A stretch of DNA of 5,800 nt from Rhodospirillaceae bacterium (GTDB lineage Bacteria > Pseudomonadota > Alphaproteobacteria > CADEGL01): positions 1-5,800 of the forward strand of contig JABIRQ010000309.1 of assembly GCA_018699755.1 (NCBI GenBank), written 5' to 3'. Positions 1 through 5,800 of the stretch are shown piece after piece. A program made the position numbers and the translations under genes. The notes below the pieces were generated by a model. The model made no database searches. It was not told the origin of the DNA and saw nothing but the letters and a program-made list of their open reading frames with translations. Position 1 is the first letter of the stretch, and every line of letters begins with the position of its first letter.

Positions 1-1
1 G

Positions 2-1021
2 GGCGAGCGGCGGGCCGCGGTGGAGCGGTTACAGGCGGGCGAGATTGACGTGGCCTTCGGCACCCACGCGCTGTTCTCCAAGGACGTCCAGTTCCGCCGG
101 CTCGACCTCGCGGTGATCGACGAGCAGCACCGCTTCGGCGTCCATCAGCGCCTGACCCTGGCCGGCAAGGGGCGCGGCACGGATATCCTGGTGACCACCG
201 CCACGCCGATCCCCCGCACCCTGATGCTGGCGGCCTATGGGGACATGGATTCGTCGCGCCTGACCGAGAAACCGGCCGGACGCCAGCCGATCGACACGCG
301 GGTATTGCCGATCGAACGTCTCGACGAGGTGGTGGAAGGCGTGCGCCGGTCAATGGCCAAGGGTGCGAAGGTCTATTGGGTCTGCCCGCTGGTCGAAGAA
401 TCGGAGGTCAGCGATCTGGCCGCCGCGACCGAACGCCACCGGGCCTTGGCGGCCCTGCTGGGCGACCGGGTCGGCCTGGTCCATGGCCGCATGAAGGCCA
501 AGGAGAAGGACGCCGCCATGGCGGCTTTTGCGAGCGGCGCCACGGACCTGCTGGTCGCGACGACCGTGATCGAAGTCGGGGTCGACGTGCCCACGGCCAC
601 GGTCATGGTGATCGAACATGCCGAACGCTTCGGCCTGTCCCAGCTGCACCAATTGCGCGGCCGGATCGGCCGGGGTGCCGAGAAATCGACCTGCCTGTTG
701 CTCTACGCCGGCCCGCTGGGCCAGACCGCGCGTGCCCGGCTAGAGGTCATGCGCGAGACCGAGGACGGTTTCAGGATCGCCGAGGAGGATTTGCGCCTGC
801 GCGGTGGCGGCGAGCTGCTCGGCACCCGTCAGAGCGGGTTGCCTGAATTCCGCCTGGCCGATCTTGCCGTCCATGCCGACCTTCTCGCCGTCGCCCGCGA
901 CGACGCCCGCTTGGCGCTGGAACGGGACGCGGAGCTCGAAACCGATCGCGGCAAGGCCCTGCGGACCCTGCTCTACCTCTTCGAGCGGGACGCCGTGATC
1001 CGCTATCTGCGGTCGGGATAG
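2..1021 (+). CDS. recG: ATP-dependent DNA helicase RecG, C-terminal half (5' end outside window)
   Basis: RecG is a cytoplasmic superfamily 2 helicase that remodels stalled replication forks and branch-migrates Holliday junctions. The reading frame is open from base 2 to the TAG at 1019-1021, giving 339 residues of a protein that is usually about 690-700. The missing part would hold the wedge domain and helicase motifs I and Ia. Visible in order are the motif II box DEQH followed by RFGV (119-142), motif III TATPIPRTL (197-223), the helicase C-terminal lobe with ATTVIEVGVDVP, and motif VI QLHQLRGRIGRG (641-676). Then comes the RecG-type TRG region with LRGGGELLGTRQSGLP (near 795-845), which separates RecG from Mfd and PriA. 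A GTG at 20-22 lies inside the gene and is not the real start. The frame is intact and the gene converges on the DUF502 gene. Identity is near certain; only the upstream part and promoter are unseen. Confidence 0.97.
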   Translation, partial: GERRAAVERLQAGEIDVAFGTHALFSKDVQFRRLDLAVIDEQHRFGVHQRLTLAGKGRGTDILVTTATPIPRTLMLAAYGDMDSSRLTEKPAGRQPIDTRVLPIERLDEVVEGVRRSMAKGAKVYWVCPLVEESEVSDLAAATERHRALAALLGDRVGLVHGRMKAKEKDAAMAAFASGATDLLVATTVIEVGVDVPTATVMVIEHAERFGLSQLHQLRGRIGRGAEKSTCLLLYAGPLGQTARARLEVMRETEDGFRIAEEDLRLRGGGELLGTRQSGLPEFRLADLAVHADLLAVARDDARLALERDAELETDRGKALRTLLYLFERDAVIRYLRSG

Positions 1022-1040
1022 ACAGGCGCGAAGCCGCGTC
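1021..1040. terminator. possible weak hairpin between convergent recG and DUF502 genes
   Basis: The 17-base gap between the two stop codons, with the flanking bases, can fold as an interrupted stem. GAC (1021-1023) pairs with GTC (1038-1040) and GGC (1025-1027) pairs with GCC (1033-1035), around the loop GCGAA. The stem is short and has an internal bulge, and there is no T-run on either side. It is at best a weak bidirectional terminator and may be chance in GC-rich DNA. I see no better terminator here. Confidence 0.2.
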
Positions 1041-1875
1041 AGTCTCCGGCCTTCTCCATTGGATCGGCCTTCTCCATCGGAATGGTCTGGGTTTCGCGAT
1101 CGGCGGCCGCGACTTTCTTGATCTGCTTGTCCTTGTCGGGGCGCCGGTCGGGCGGGGTGACGATGCCGCCGGAGACGACCATCTTGATGCCCTCCTCCAC
1201 GGTCATGCTGAGGACGACGAGTTCGCGCCGAGGCAGGAAAAGGAGATAGCCCGAGGTCGGATTCGGCGTGGTCGGCAGAAAGACGTTGACCACGTCGTCC
1301 GTCGTCAAGCTTTGAACCTCGCCCTGGGTCATGCCCGTGATAAAGCCGATCGCCCAACTCCCTCGCCGGGGATATTCGAACAGCACGACCTGGCGGAAGG
1401 TTTCGGACTGGTCCGCCAGGATGGTTTCGACGATCTGCTTGGTTGCCGAATAGATGCTGCGGATGACCGGCATGCGGTGCAACACGCGTTCGGCGATGCG
1501 CATGACCCAACGGCCCAGCAAGCCCGCCGTCAGCCAGCCGACCAGGGTCAGGAACAGGATGAAGATGAACAACCCCACCCCGGGGACGCCGAAGGGCAGA
1601 TAGGTTTCCGGGCTGTATTTCGCCGGCAGCAGCGGGGTGATCCGCGTGTCGAAGAAATTGATCACCAACCAAGCCAGGTAGAAGGTGATGCTGATCGGCG
1701 CGGTGACCAGGATGCCCGCGAGGAAATAGGCGCGGGACTTCTTCAGAAAGCCGCCCTGCGGTTTTTTTGCGACCTTCTTCAGGGCCGAGCTGTCCTCGCC
1801 CCGCTCGTTATGCGACTTGGCCGACGCATCCGCCTTGTCCGCCGTCTCTCTGCCCTTGCGTCCGCGCCTTGCCAT
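1039..1875 (-). CDS. DUF502 family two-helix membrane protein
   Basis: This is a 278-residue protein of the DUF502 family, whose biochemical role is not established. The N-terminal 50 residues are rich in Lys, Arg and Glu and are probably cytoplasmic. A first hydrophobic helix spans about residues 51-75 (starting FLAGILVTAPISITFYLAWL) and a second about 97-120 (PGVGLFIFILFLTLVGWLTA). Family landmarks follow: MPVIRSIYSATKQ (135-147), a Gly-rich segment with GFITG (177-181), and FLPTTPNPTSGYLLFLP (199-215), with a soluble C-terminal domain. The tail from about 241 is charged and ends in a duplicated PMEKA unit. ATG at 1873-1875 is the only plausible Met start before the first helix; the ribosome site is only fair (GGGAC on the minus strand, 1882-1886, six bases from the start). 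The gene converges on recG, a pairing I recall from Alphaproteobacteria. It lies 114 bases downstream of the dehalogenase on the same strand, so separate transcription is likely. Family call is firm; function is unknown. Confidence 0.9.
   Translation of the reverse strand: MARRGRKGRETADKADASAKSHNERGEDSSALKKVAKKPQGGFLKKSRAYFLAGILVTAPISITFYLAWLVINFFDTRITPLLPAKYSPETYLPFGVPGVGLFIFILFLTLVGWLTAGLLGRWVMRIAERVLHRMPVIRSIYSATKQIVETILADQSETFRQVVLFEYPRRGSWAIGFITGMTQGEVQSLTTDDVVNVFLPTTPNPTSGYLLFLPRRELVVLSMTVEEGIKMVVSGGIVTPPDRRPDKDKQIKKVAAADRETQTIPMEKADPMEKAGD
1047..1081 (-). repeat. 18-base in-frame tandem duplication at the 3' end of the DUF502 gene
   Basis: Two copies of CGGCCTTCTCCATYGGA (plus-strand reading) lie at 1047-1063 and 1065-1081 with a period of 18 bases and a single T/C mismatch. 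Read on the minus strand they encode consecutive PMEKAD / PMEKAG units at residues about 266-277, the last residues of the protein. The repeat adds six codons and keeps the frame, which fits a recent slippage duplication in a tolerant tail. Confidence 0.8.
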
Positions 1876-1989
1876 GCTTTCGTCCCGTTCGTTCCATCCA
1901 TGCGATGCGATCCCCGCGTATCGTTATCTGATATAGGTGCTCTCGGGCCTTCGCGGTAGACCCACGCCCGCAGCGGACCTTCGCTCCCC
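1876..1989 (-). promoter_or_regulatory. upstream region of the DUF502 gene with a weak AT-rich promoter candidate
   Basis: This 114-base gap lies between the dehalogenase stop codon and the DUF502 start, both on the minus strand. Most of it is GC-rich, but 1923-1935 is an AT-rich island that reads TATATCAGATAAC on the minus strand. TATATC (1930-1935) matches the -10 consensus at four of six bases and lies about 55 bases upstream of the start codon. No recognisable -35 box precedes it, so the promoter call is tentative. The island also holds the small palindrome TATC-T-GATA (1925-1933). No strong terminator for the dehalogenase gene and no small ORF with a ribosome site were seen. Confidence 0.3.
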
Positions 1990-2898
1990 TCAACGGCTGA
2001 GGAACGCGTTCAGCGCCTCGTAGGTTTCTTCGGGCGCCGTCTCGGGCAGCCAGTGGCCGCCGGGAACGCCGCGCCCGGTCACGTTCCGTGCTCGCTCCTT
2101 CCAAGCCGCAATCACGTCATAGTGCCGGCCCACGAACCCGTCCTTGCCCCACAGGGCCATGACGGGGCATTCGAGCTTGCGCTCGAGATCCGCCTCGTCA
2201 TGCTCCAGATCGATGCCGGCGCCGGCGCGGTAGTCTTCGCAGGAGGCATGAATCGCCGCAGGGTCCGAAAAGAAGCGCAGGTATTCGGCCACGATTTCCG
2301 TCGGGAAGGCCGCCGCACCCGCGCCCCAGCTTCCGAACGTCCGATTGAGGTAATAGGCCGGGTCCGAGCCGATCCAGCGTTCGGGGAGGTCGTCGGGTTG
2401 GATGAGGAAGAACCAGTGCCAATAGGCCGTCGCCATGGCCCGGTCGGCCTCGGCATACATCTTGTGGGTGGGCGCGATGTCGAGGACGGCGAGGCTCTCG
2501 ACTCGGTCGGTATGGTCCAGGGCCAGCCTGTGGCCCACTCGCCCGCCCCGGTCGTGGCCGACGACATGAAACCGTTTATGGCCCAGCGCCCTCATGACCG
2601 CGACCTGATCCAGCCCGTTCCTGCGCTTGCAATAGGTCTCATGGCGGGGGTCGGACGCCGGCTTGCCGGAATCGCCGTAGCCGCGCAGGTCCGGTGCGAC
2701 CACCGTGAACCGTTCGGCCAGGCGTGGCGCGACATGGCGCCACATCAAATGCGTCTCTGGATAGCCGTGCAGCAATAGGACCGCGGGGCCGCGCCCCGCC
2801 GTGACCAAGTTGATTTCGACGCCGTCCGCTTCGATGCGGCGGCGTTCGAAGCCGTCGAAATACGCCGTGGCCTTTTCAGCGGTTTCTTGTCCGTTCAT
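1990..2898 (-). CDS. fluoroacetate/haloacetate dehalogenase-type alpha/beta hydrolase
   Basis: The 302-residue product belongs to the alpha/beta-hydrolase fold, in the branch of fluoroacetate dehalogenase (haloacetate dehalogenase H-1 type). These cytoplasmic enzymes convert 2-haloacids to 2-hydroxyacids, for example fluoroacetate to glycolate plus fluoride. The length matches the family. Visible are the oxyanion motif HGYPE (44-48), PDLRGYGDSGKP (69-80), and the nucleophile elbow VGHDRGGRVGHR (113-124). In this motif D116 is the nucleophile and R117 and R120 fit the carboxylate-binding pair. D140 (VLDIAPT) and H282 (PGGHW) complete the triad. The halide pocket is present: H161-W162 (AYWHWFF) and Y223 (CEDYRAG); W191 is also in place. 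Spacing from the nucleophile to D140, H161/W162 and W191 equals that of the Rhodopseudomonas enzyme RPA1163 (D110, D134, H155/W156, W185) as I remember it. An epoxide hydrolase or haloalkane dehalogenase would lack the paired Arg. The ATG at 2896-2898 has a good ribosome site. The gene is divergent from the amidase pair. Substrate (F, Cl or Br; chain length) cannot be read from sequence. Confidence 0.88.
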   Translation of the reverse strand: MNGQETAEKATAYFDGFERRRIEADGVEINLVTAGRGPAVLLLHGYPETHLMWRHVAPRLAERFTVVAPDLRGYGDSGKPASDPRHETYCKRRNGLDQVAVMRALGHKRFHVVGHDRGGRVGHRLALDHTDRVESLAVLDIAPTHKMYAEADRAMATAYWHWFFLIQPDDLPERWIGSDPAYYLNRTFGSWGAGAAAFPTEIVAEYLRFFSDPAAIHASCEDYRAGAGIDLEHDEADLERKLECPVMALWGKDGFVGRHYDVIAAWKERARNVTGRGVPGGHWLPETAPEETYEALNAFLSR

Positions 2899-2904
2899 CT
2901 GGCG

Positions 2905-2909
2905 TCTCC
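2905..2909 (-). promoter_or_regulatory. ribosome binding site of the dehalogenase gene
   Basis: On the minus strand GGAGA lies six bases before the ATG at 2898. It supports this start over any internal Met codon. Confidence 0.7.
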
Positions 2910-2910
2910 G

Positions 2911-2986
2911 TCGTTGGCGGTTCTATGATCGCTCGCCCGCCGGGACGCAAGGGCCACGAATTCAACGGGACCCGGAACGCCAACGA
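2911..2986. repeat. 9-base inverted repeat, arms next to both ribosome sites
   Basis: TCGTTGGCG at 2911-2919 and its exact reverse complement CGCCAACGA at 2978-2986 are separated by 58 bases. Read in the direction of each gene, both arms are CGCCAACGA, located 12 bases before the dehalogenase ATG and 14 bases before the amidase ATG, just upstream of each Shine-Dalgarno site. Similarity extends outward as GAACCGCCAACGA versus GGAACGCCAACGA. This could be a pair of regulator sites or a shared leader element; chance cannot be excluded. Confidence 0.45.
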
Positions 2987-2988
2987 AG

Positions 2989-2994
2989 AAAGGA
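2989..2994 (+). promoter_or_regulatory. ribosome binding site of the first amidase gene
   Basis: AAAGGA lies six bases before the ATG at 3001 and supports that codon as the start. The upstream ATG at 2925 is in another frame. Confidence 0.7.
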
Positions 2995-3000
2995 TCGGGA

Positions 3001-4413
3001 ATGAGCGGACAATTCGGACGCCCGCTGCGGGAGATCGCGGCCGATCTCCAGAACGGCCGGCTCAGCGCGGAGGCGCTGGCCGAGGAAGCGATCGACAACC
3101 ACCGCCGTTTCGACGGTCCGCTCCAAGCCTACCGGACCTGGGATGCCGACCGCCTGCGCCGGGAAGCCGCGGCGGCCGATCTGGTGTCGAAGGCAAACGG
3201 CCTGGCCGGCCCGCTGCATGGGATTCCGGTTTCAATGAAGGATCTGTTCGGGGTGCCCGGCTATCCGACCTACGCCGGCACGCCCAAGCGCTTGCCCGAA
3301 TCCTGGGAGCGCGCCGGCGATCTGGTTCGCCGTCTGCGTGCCCAGAGCGGCCTGGTAACGGGTAAGGCCCATACCGTCGAATTCGCTTTCGGCGCCTTGG
3401 GCACCAACCGCCATTTCTGGGGTATCCCGCGCAATCCGTGGGACGCCGTGCAATCGCGTGTGCCGGGCGGCTCCTCCTCCGGCGCCGGTGTCAGCCTGCT
3501 GGAAGGCACGGCCCTGCTCGCGGTCGGCAGCGATACCGGCGGCTCCGTGCGGATTCCGGCAACCTTGACCGGCAATGCCGGGATCAAGACCTCCACGGGC
3601 CGGTGGGCGACCGACGGTTGCGTTCCGCTTAGCCCGATCATGGACACGGTCGGCTTGCTCGCCCGCTCGGTCGACGACCTGGCTTTCGGTTTCGGTGCGC
3701 TCGATCCGCGTTTGGGCGATCCGTATCGTTTCCTCGCCGATCTGGAGCGGGCGGAGCCATCGGATTTCCGGGTCGCCGTGTGCGAGAACGGGGTTTGGGA
3801 CGATTGCTCGCCCGGTGTCGCCGAGGCCGCCAGGGCGGCGATCGACGAATTCGTCGCGGCCGGGGCGAAGCTGGTCGAGATCGACATGCCGGAATATACG
3901 GCCGGCTACGCGATGCACCTCAAGGGCAGCGTCGTCTCCGGCGAGTGCGATGCGTTCCTGAACGAGCACCTGCCCGACTGGGTCGCAACCCTGGACGAGA
4001 CGGTGCGTTTGCGTATCGCCGACGGTGGCGGCATCACCGCGCGCGAATGGCTTCAGCGCAAGGAGGAGCTTGCGCGCCTGGCCCTGGCCGCGGCGGACCG
4101 GCTTGCCGGTATCGATGCCCTGATCGTGCCGACCGCGCCCGTGACGCCGCCGACCTATGACGAGGTCGAGGATGTCGAGGCCCATGTTCGCGTCAACCGC
4201 CAGATGTTCCGCAACACCTGCCCGGTCAACATGCTGGGCCTGTGCGGCTTGGCCGTGCCCGCGGGGCTGGACGCCGCCGGCATGCCGGTCGGCGTCACCC
4301 TGGTCGGCCGGGCGATGACGGAGGAACGGTTGTTCGCCGCCGCCCATGCCATGGAACGCGTGATCGGCCGGTCCGCCGACCGTCTCGGCCGCGCGCCCCT
4401 GGGACACGACTGA
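3001..4413 (+). CDS. amidase-signature (AS) family amidase, first of a tandem pair
   Basis: This complete 470-residue protein is a Ser-cisSer-Lys amidohydrolase, which splits carboxamides to an acid and ammonia (or an amine) in the cytoplasm. No signal peptide is visible. The triad is complete: K80 (PVSMKDLFGVPG), cis-Ser S158 (VPGGSSSGAGVSL) and nucleophile S182 (GSDTGGSVRIPA). The 24-residue gap between the two serines equals that of mammalian FAAH (S217, S241). An N-terminal helical segment (1-60) precedes the AS core, and a conserved C-terminal block RNTCPVNMLGLCGLAVPAGL closes it. The sequence differs from tRNA amidotransferase subunit GatA in these motifs and no gatB or gatC is nearby, so a catabolic or detoxifying role is more likely. 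It leads what looks like an operon with the second amidase, 30 bases downstream in the same frame. It is divergent from the dehalogenase. Family is certain; substrate is unknown. Confidence 0.93.
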   Translation: MSGQFGRPLREIAADLQNGRLSAEALAEEAIDNHRRFDGPLQAYRTWDADRLRREAAAADLVSKANGLAGPLHGIPVSMKDLFGVPGYPTYAGTPKRLPESWERAGDLVRRLRAQSGLVTGKAHTVEFAFGALGTNRHFWGIPRNPWDAVQSRVPGGSSSGAGVSLLEGTALLAVGSDTGGSVRIPATLTGNAGIKTSTGRWATDGCVPLSPIMDTVGLLARSVDDLAFGFGALDPRLGDPYRFLADLERAEPSDFRVAVCENGVWDDCSPGVAEAARAAIDEFVAAGAKLVEIDMPEYTAGYAMHLKGSVVSGECDAFLNEHLPDWVATLDETVRLRIADGGGITAREWLQRKEELARLALAAADRLAGIDALIVPTAPVTPPTYDEVEDVEAHVRVNRQMFRNTCPVNMLGLCGLAVPAGLDAAGMPVGVTLVGRAMTEERLFAAAHAMERVIGRSADRLGRAPLGHD

Positions 4414-4431
4414 TCCGACGCCAGCCCGAAC

Positions 4432-4438
4432 GAGGGAG
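4432..4438 (+). promoter_or_regulatory. ribosome binding site of the second amidase gene
   Basis: GAGGGAG lies five bases before the ATG at 4444, within the 30-base gap after the first amidase stop codon. It fits translation of both genes from one transcript; no terminator or promoter is seen in the gap. Confidence 0.75.
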
Positions 4439-4443
4439 AACCC

Positions 4444-5800
4444 ATGTCCGACCCGACCGACCTGTCCATCGCCGAGATCGGCAGGAAGCTGCGCGAGCGT
4501 AGCCTCAAGGCGCGCGACCTGGCCGAAGCGGCCATCGCCAATCACGAGAAACGGGGCGACCCCCTGGCCGCCTACAAGCTCTGGCAGGCGGATGCGGCGC
4601 GCGATGCGGCGGATGCGGCCGATGCCTTGTTCGCGTCCGGCACGGATCTGGGGCCGTTCCAAGGCGTGCCGATTTCGGTCAAGGACTTGTTCGCGGTCAA
4701 CGGTCTGCCGACCTTCTCCGGCACGCCCAACCGTCTGCCCGAGGCCTTCGAGCGCGAAGGACCTGTGGTCGGCGCCCTGCGCGGCCAACAGGCGGTGATC
4801 ACCGGGAAGACTCACACCGTCGAGTTCGCCTATGGCGGGGTCGGCGTGAACAACCATTGGGGCTCGCCCCGCAACCCTTGGGATGCCAAGGCGCACCGGG
4901 TTTCCGGCGGCTCTTCCTCCGGCGCCGGGGTCAGCCTGTGCGAGGGTTCGGCCCTGATTGCCTTGGGCAGCGACACGGCCGGTTCGGTCCGTGTGCCGGC
5001 GTCGGTGACGGGCAATGTCGGACTCAAGATCACCCATGGCCGCTGGCCCCTGGCCGGGATTACGCCGCTCAGCCCGGCTCTCGATACGCCTGGCGTGCTC
5101 GCCCGGACGGTCGCGGACACGGCCATCGCATTCGGCGAGATCGATCGAAAGGCTTCGACCCCGGCCCTTCTGGCCGCCATGGAGGCGACATCCCTCGACG
5201 GTCTGAGGATCGGGGTCTGCGACGATCTGTTCTGGCAGGACTGTTCGCCGGGAGTCGTCGAAGGCGTGCGGGCGGCTCTGGACGAATTGGTTGCGGCCGG
5301 CGCGCGTATCGTGCCCCTGGAACTGCCCGAAGCCGAAGAGGTCTTCGGCCTGTTCCGCCGGGGCGGCATCGTCTCGGCCGAATTCAAGGCATTCCTCGAG
5401 GACGAGCTTCCGGATTGGGAGAAGACCTTGGATTCCGTCGTCAGCGCGAGGATGGAGAACGCCGCCGACATTTCCGCGATCGAATTCGTGCGCCGGTGCC
5501 GCCTGATGGCTCGATGCAGCGCGACGGCTGCCGCACGCCTTCGCGCGGTCGACTGCGTGGTCACCCCGACCGTTGCGATCACGCCGCCCAAACTGGAGGA
5601 AGTCTCGGACGTCGAAGGCTACAAGCCGCGCAACATGATGATGCTGCGCAACACGTCGATCGGAAACCTGCTGTCGCTTTGCGCGCTGACCTTGCCCGTC
5701 GCCCTGGACACGGCCGGCATGCCCATGGGTTTGCAGATTCTGATGAGTGGCGGTGCGGAAGAGCGGTTGTTTGCCGTGGGGAGCGCGGCCGAGCGCACAC
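4444..5800 (+). CDS. amidase-signature (AS) family amidase, second of a tandem pair (3' end outside window)
   Basis: The frame is open from ATG 4444 to the window edge, 452 codons with no stop. By comparison with its neighbour only about 15-20 residues are missing. It is a paralogue of the preceding amidase, similar along the whole length, with near-identical blocks such as KDLF, HTVEFA, PRNPWDA, GGSSSGAGVSL, CSPGV and LPDW. The triad is K80 (PISVKDLF), cis-Ser S157 and nucleophile S181, again 24 residues between the serines. The nucleophile loop reads GSDTAGSVRVPA, with Ala179 where the first amidase has Gly (DTGGS). Related AS enzymes such as allophanate hydrolases also carry DTAGS, so activity is expected. 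The conserved C-terminal block RNTSIGNLLSLCALTLPVAL is present. No signal peptide is seen. Likely co-transcribed with the first amidase. Duplication followed by substrate divergence is the simplest explanation. Substrate is unknown. Confidence 0.92.
   Translation, partial: MSDPTDLSIAEIGRKLRERSLKARDLAEAAIANHEKRGDPLAAYKLWQADAARDAADAADALFASGTDLGPFQGVPISVKDLFAVNGLPTFSGTPNRLPEAFEREGPVVGALRGQQAVITGKTHTVEFAYGGVGVNNHWGSPRNPWDAKAHRVSGGSSSGAGVSLCEGSALIALGSDTAGSVRVPASVTGNVGLKITHGRWPLAGITPLSPALDTPGVLARTVADTAIAFGEIDRKASTPALLAAMEATSLDGLRIGVCDDLFWQDCSPGVVEGVRAALDELVAAGARIVPLELPEAEEVFGLFRRGGIVSAEFKAFLEDELPDWEKTLDSVVSARMENAADISAIEFVRRCRLMARCSATAAARLRAVDCVVTPTVAITPPKLEEVSDVEGYKPRNMMMLRNTSIGNLLSLCALTLPVALDTAGMPMGLQILMSGGAEERLFAVGSAAERT

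Larger units (their letters stand above)
2899..3000. promoter_or_regulatory. divergent promoter region between dehalogenase and amidase genes
   Basis: These 102 bases must carry the start signals for both divergent genes unless promoters lie inside coding sequence. On the plus strand TATGAT (2924-2929) is a five-of-six match to the -10 consensus and would give the amidase transcript a leader of about 65 bases. No good -35 box lies 16-18 bases upstream of it, so an activator or another sigma factor may be needed. On the minus strand the best pair is TTGCGT (-35-like) and CATAGA (-10-like) with 17 bases between them, each matching only three of six bases. A 9-base inverted repeat (2911-2919 and 2978-2986) brackets most of the region. 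The region is real as an intergenic space; the individual promoter elements are tentative. Confidence 0.5.

Noticed and set aside
740..1672. A 310-codon minus-strand frame covering the end of recG and much of the DUF502 gene.
   Set aside because: It overlaps two firmly identified genes in other frames and its product is low-complexity Arg/Gly/Pro-rich sequence typical of a shadow frame.
1762..1768. A run of seven A residues (minus strand) in the DUF502 gene, a possible slippery site for frameshifting.
   Set aside because: It encodes two Lys codons in a naturally Lys-rich segment just before the first membrane helix. A +1 shift meets a stop within a few codons, and no downstream stimulatory structure is evident.
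1940..1989. A hairpin-like CCGCTGCGG and repeated CCTTCGC downstream of the dehalogenase gene as a terminator.
   Set aside because: The stem is only three to four pairs with an unworkably small loop, there is no T-run, and the 7-base direct repeat is within chance for GC-rich DNA.
2925..3365. A plus-strand frame starting at ATG 2925 in the divergent promoter region.
   Set aside because: No ribosome site precedes it, it is out of frame with the amidase it overlaps, and its product is Arg/Pro/Gly-rich with no motif.
3001..4413. Calling the first amidase GatA, the tRNA amidotransferase subunit.
   Set aside because: The core motifs (PVSMKDLF, GGSSSGAGVSL) are not the usual GatA forms, the gene is duplicated in tandem, and no gatB or gatC is adjacent.
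3232..5037. A 601-codon open frame on the minus strand spanning both amidase genes.
   Set aside because: The two amidases and their 30-base gap share one frame, so the opposite frame of GC-rich, GC3-biased coding DNA stays open across both. The product is compositionally odd (rich in Gly, Arg, Ala, His), has no recognisable domain and shows a repeated look only because the amidases are paralogues.

Overview
No convincing undescribed defence, mobile or RNA system is visible. The window is an ordinary, gene-dense chromosomal stretch with high GC (about two-thirds by eye). Codons favour G/C at the third position, Shine-Dalgarno sites are clear, and gaps are short (17 to 114 bases). The pairing of recG with a DUF502 membrane-protein gene and the style of the proteins suggest an alphaproteobacterium, possibly of the Rhodospirillales group. 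That placement is an inference from protein character and not a marker-gene assignment.

Layout. Positions 2-1021 (+) hold the C-terminal half of the branch-migration helicase RecG, cut by the left edge. It converges, across 17 bases, on a DUF502 two-helix membrane protein (1039-1875, minus). After a 114-base gap comes a fluoroacetate/haloacetate dehalogenase-type alpha/beta hydrolase (1990-2898, minus) that keeps every catalytic and halide-binding residue I could check. A 102-base divergent promoter region (2899-3000) separates it from two tandem paralogous amidase-signature (AS) hydrolases on the plus strand: a complete one (3001-4413) and, 30 bases later, a second one (from 4444) that runs off the right edge a few codons short of its expected end.

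How the genes may work together. recG and the DUF502 gene look like housekeeping or conserved background. The dehalogenase and the amidase pair form the accessory-looking half. They are divergently arranged around one shared intergenic region, and a 9-base motif (CGCCAACGA) sits just upstream of the ribosome binding site of both divergent genes. An amidase could release a 2-haloacid from a haloacetamide-like amide and the dehalogenase could turn it into glycolate. This is a testable hypothesis from context and active-site residues, not something the sequence proves. No stretch longer than 300 bases lacks a gene, and I saw no tRNA, rRNA, CRISPR array, insertion sequence or attachment site.
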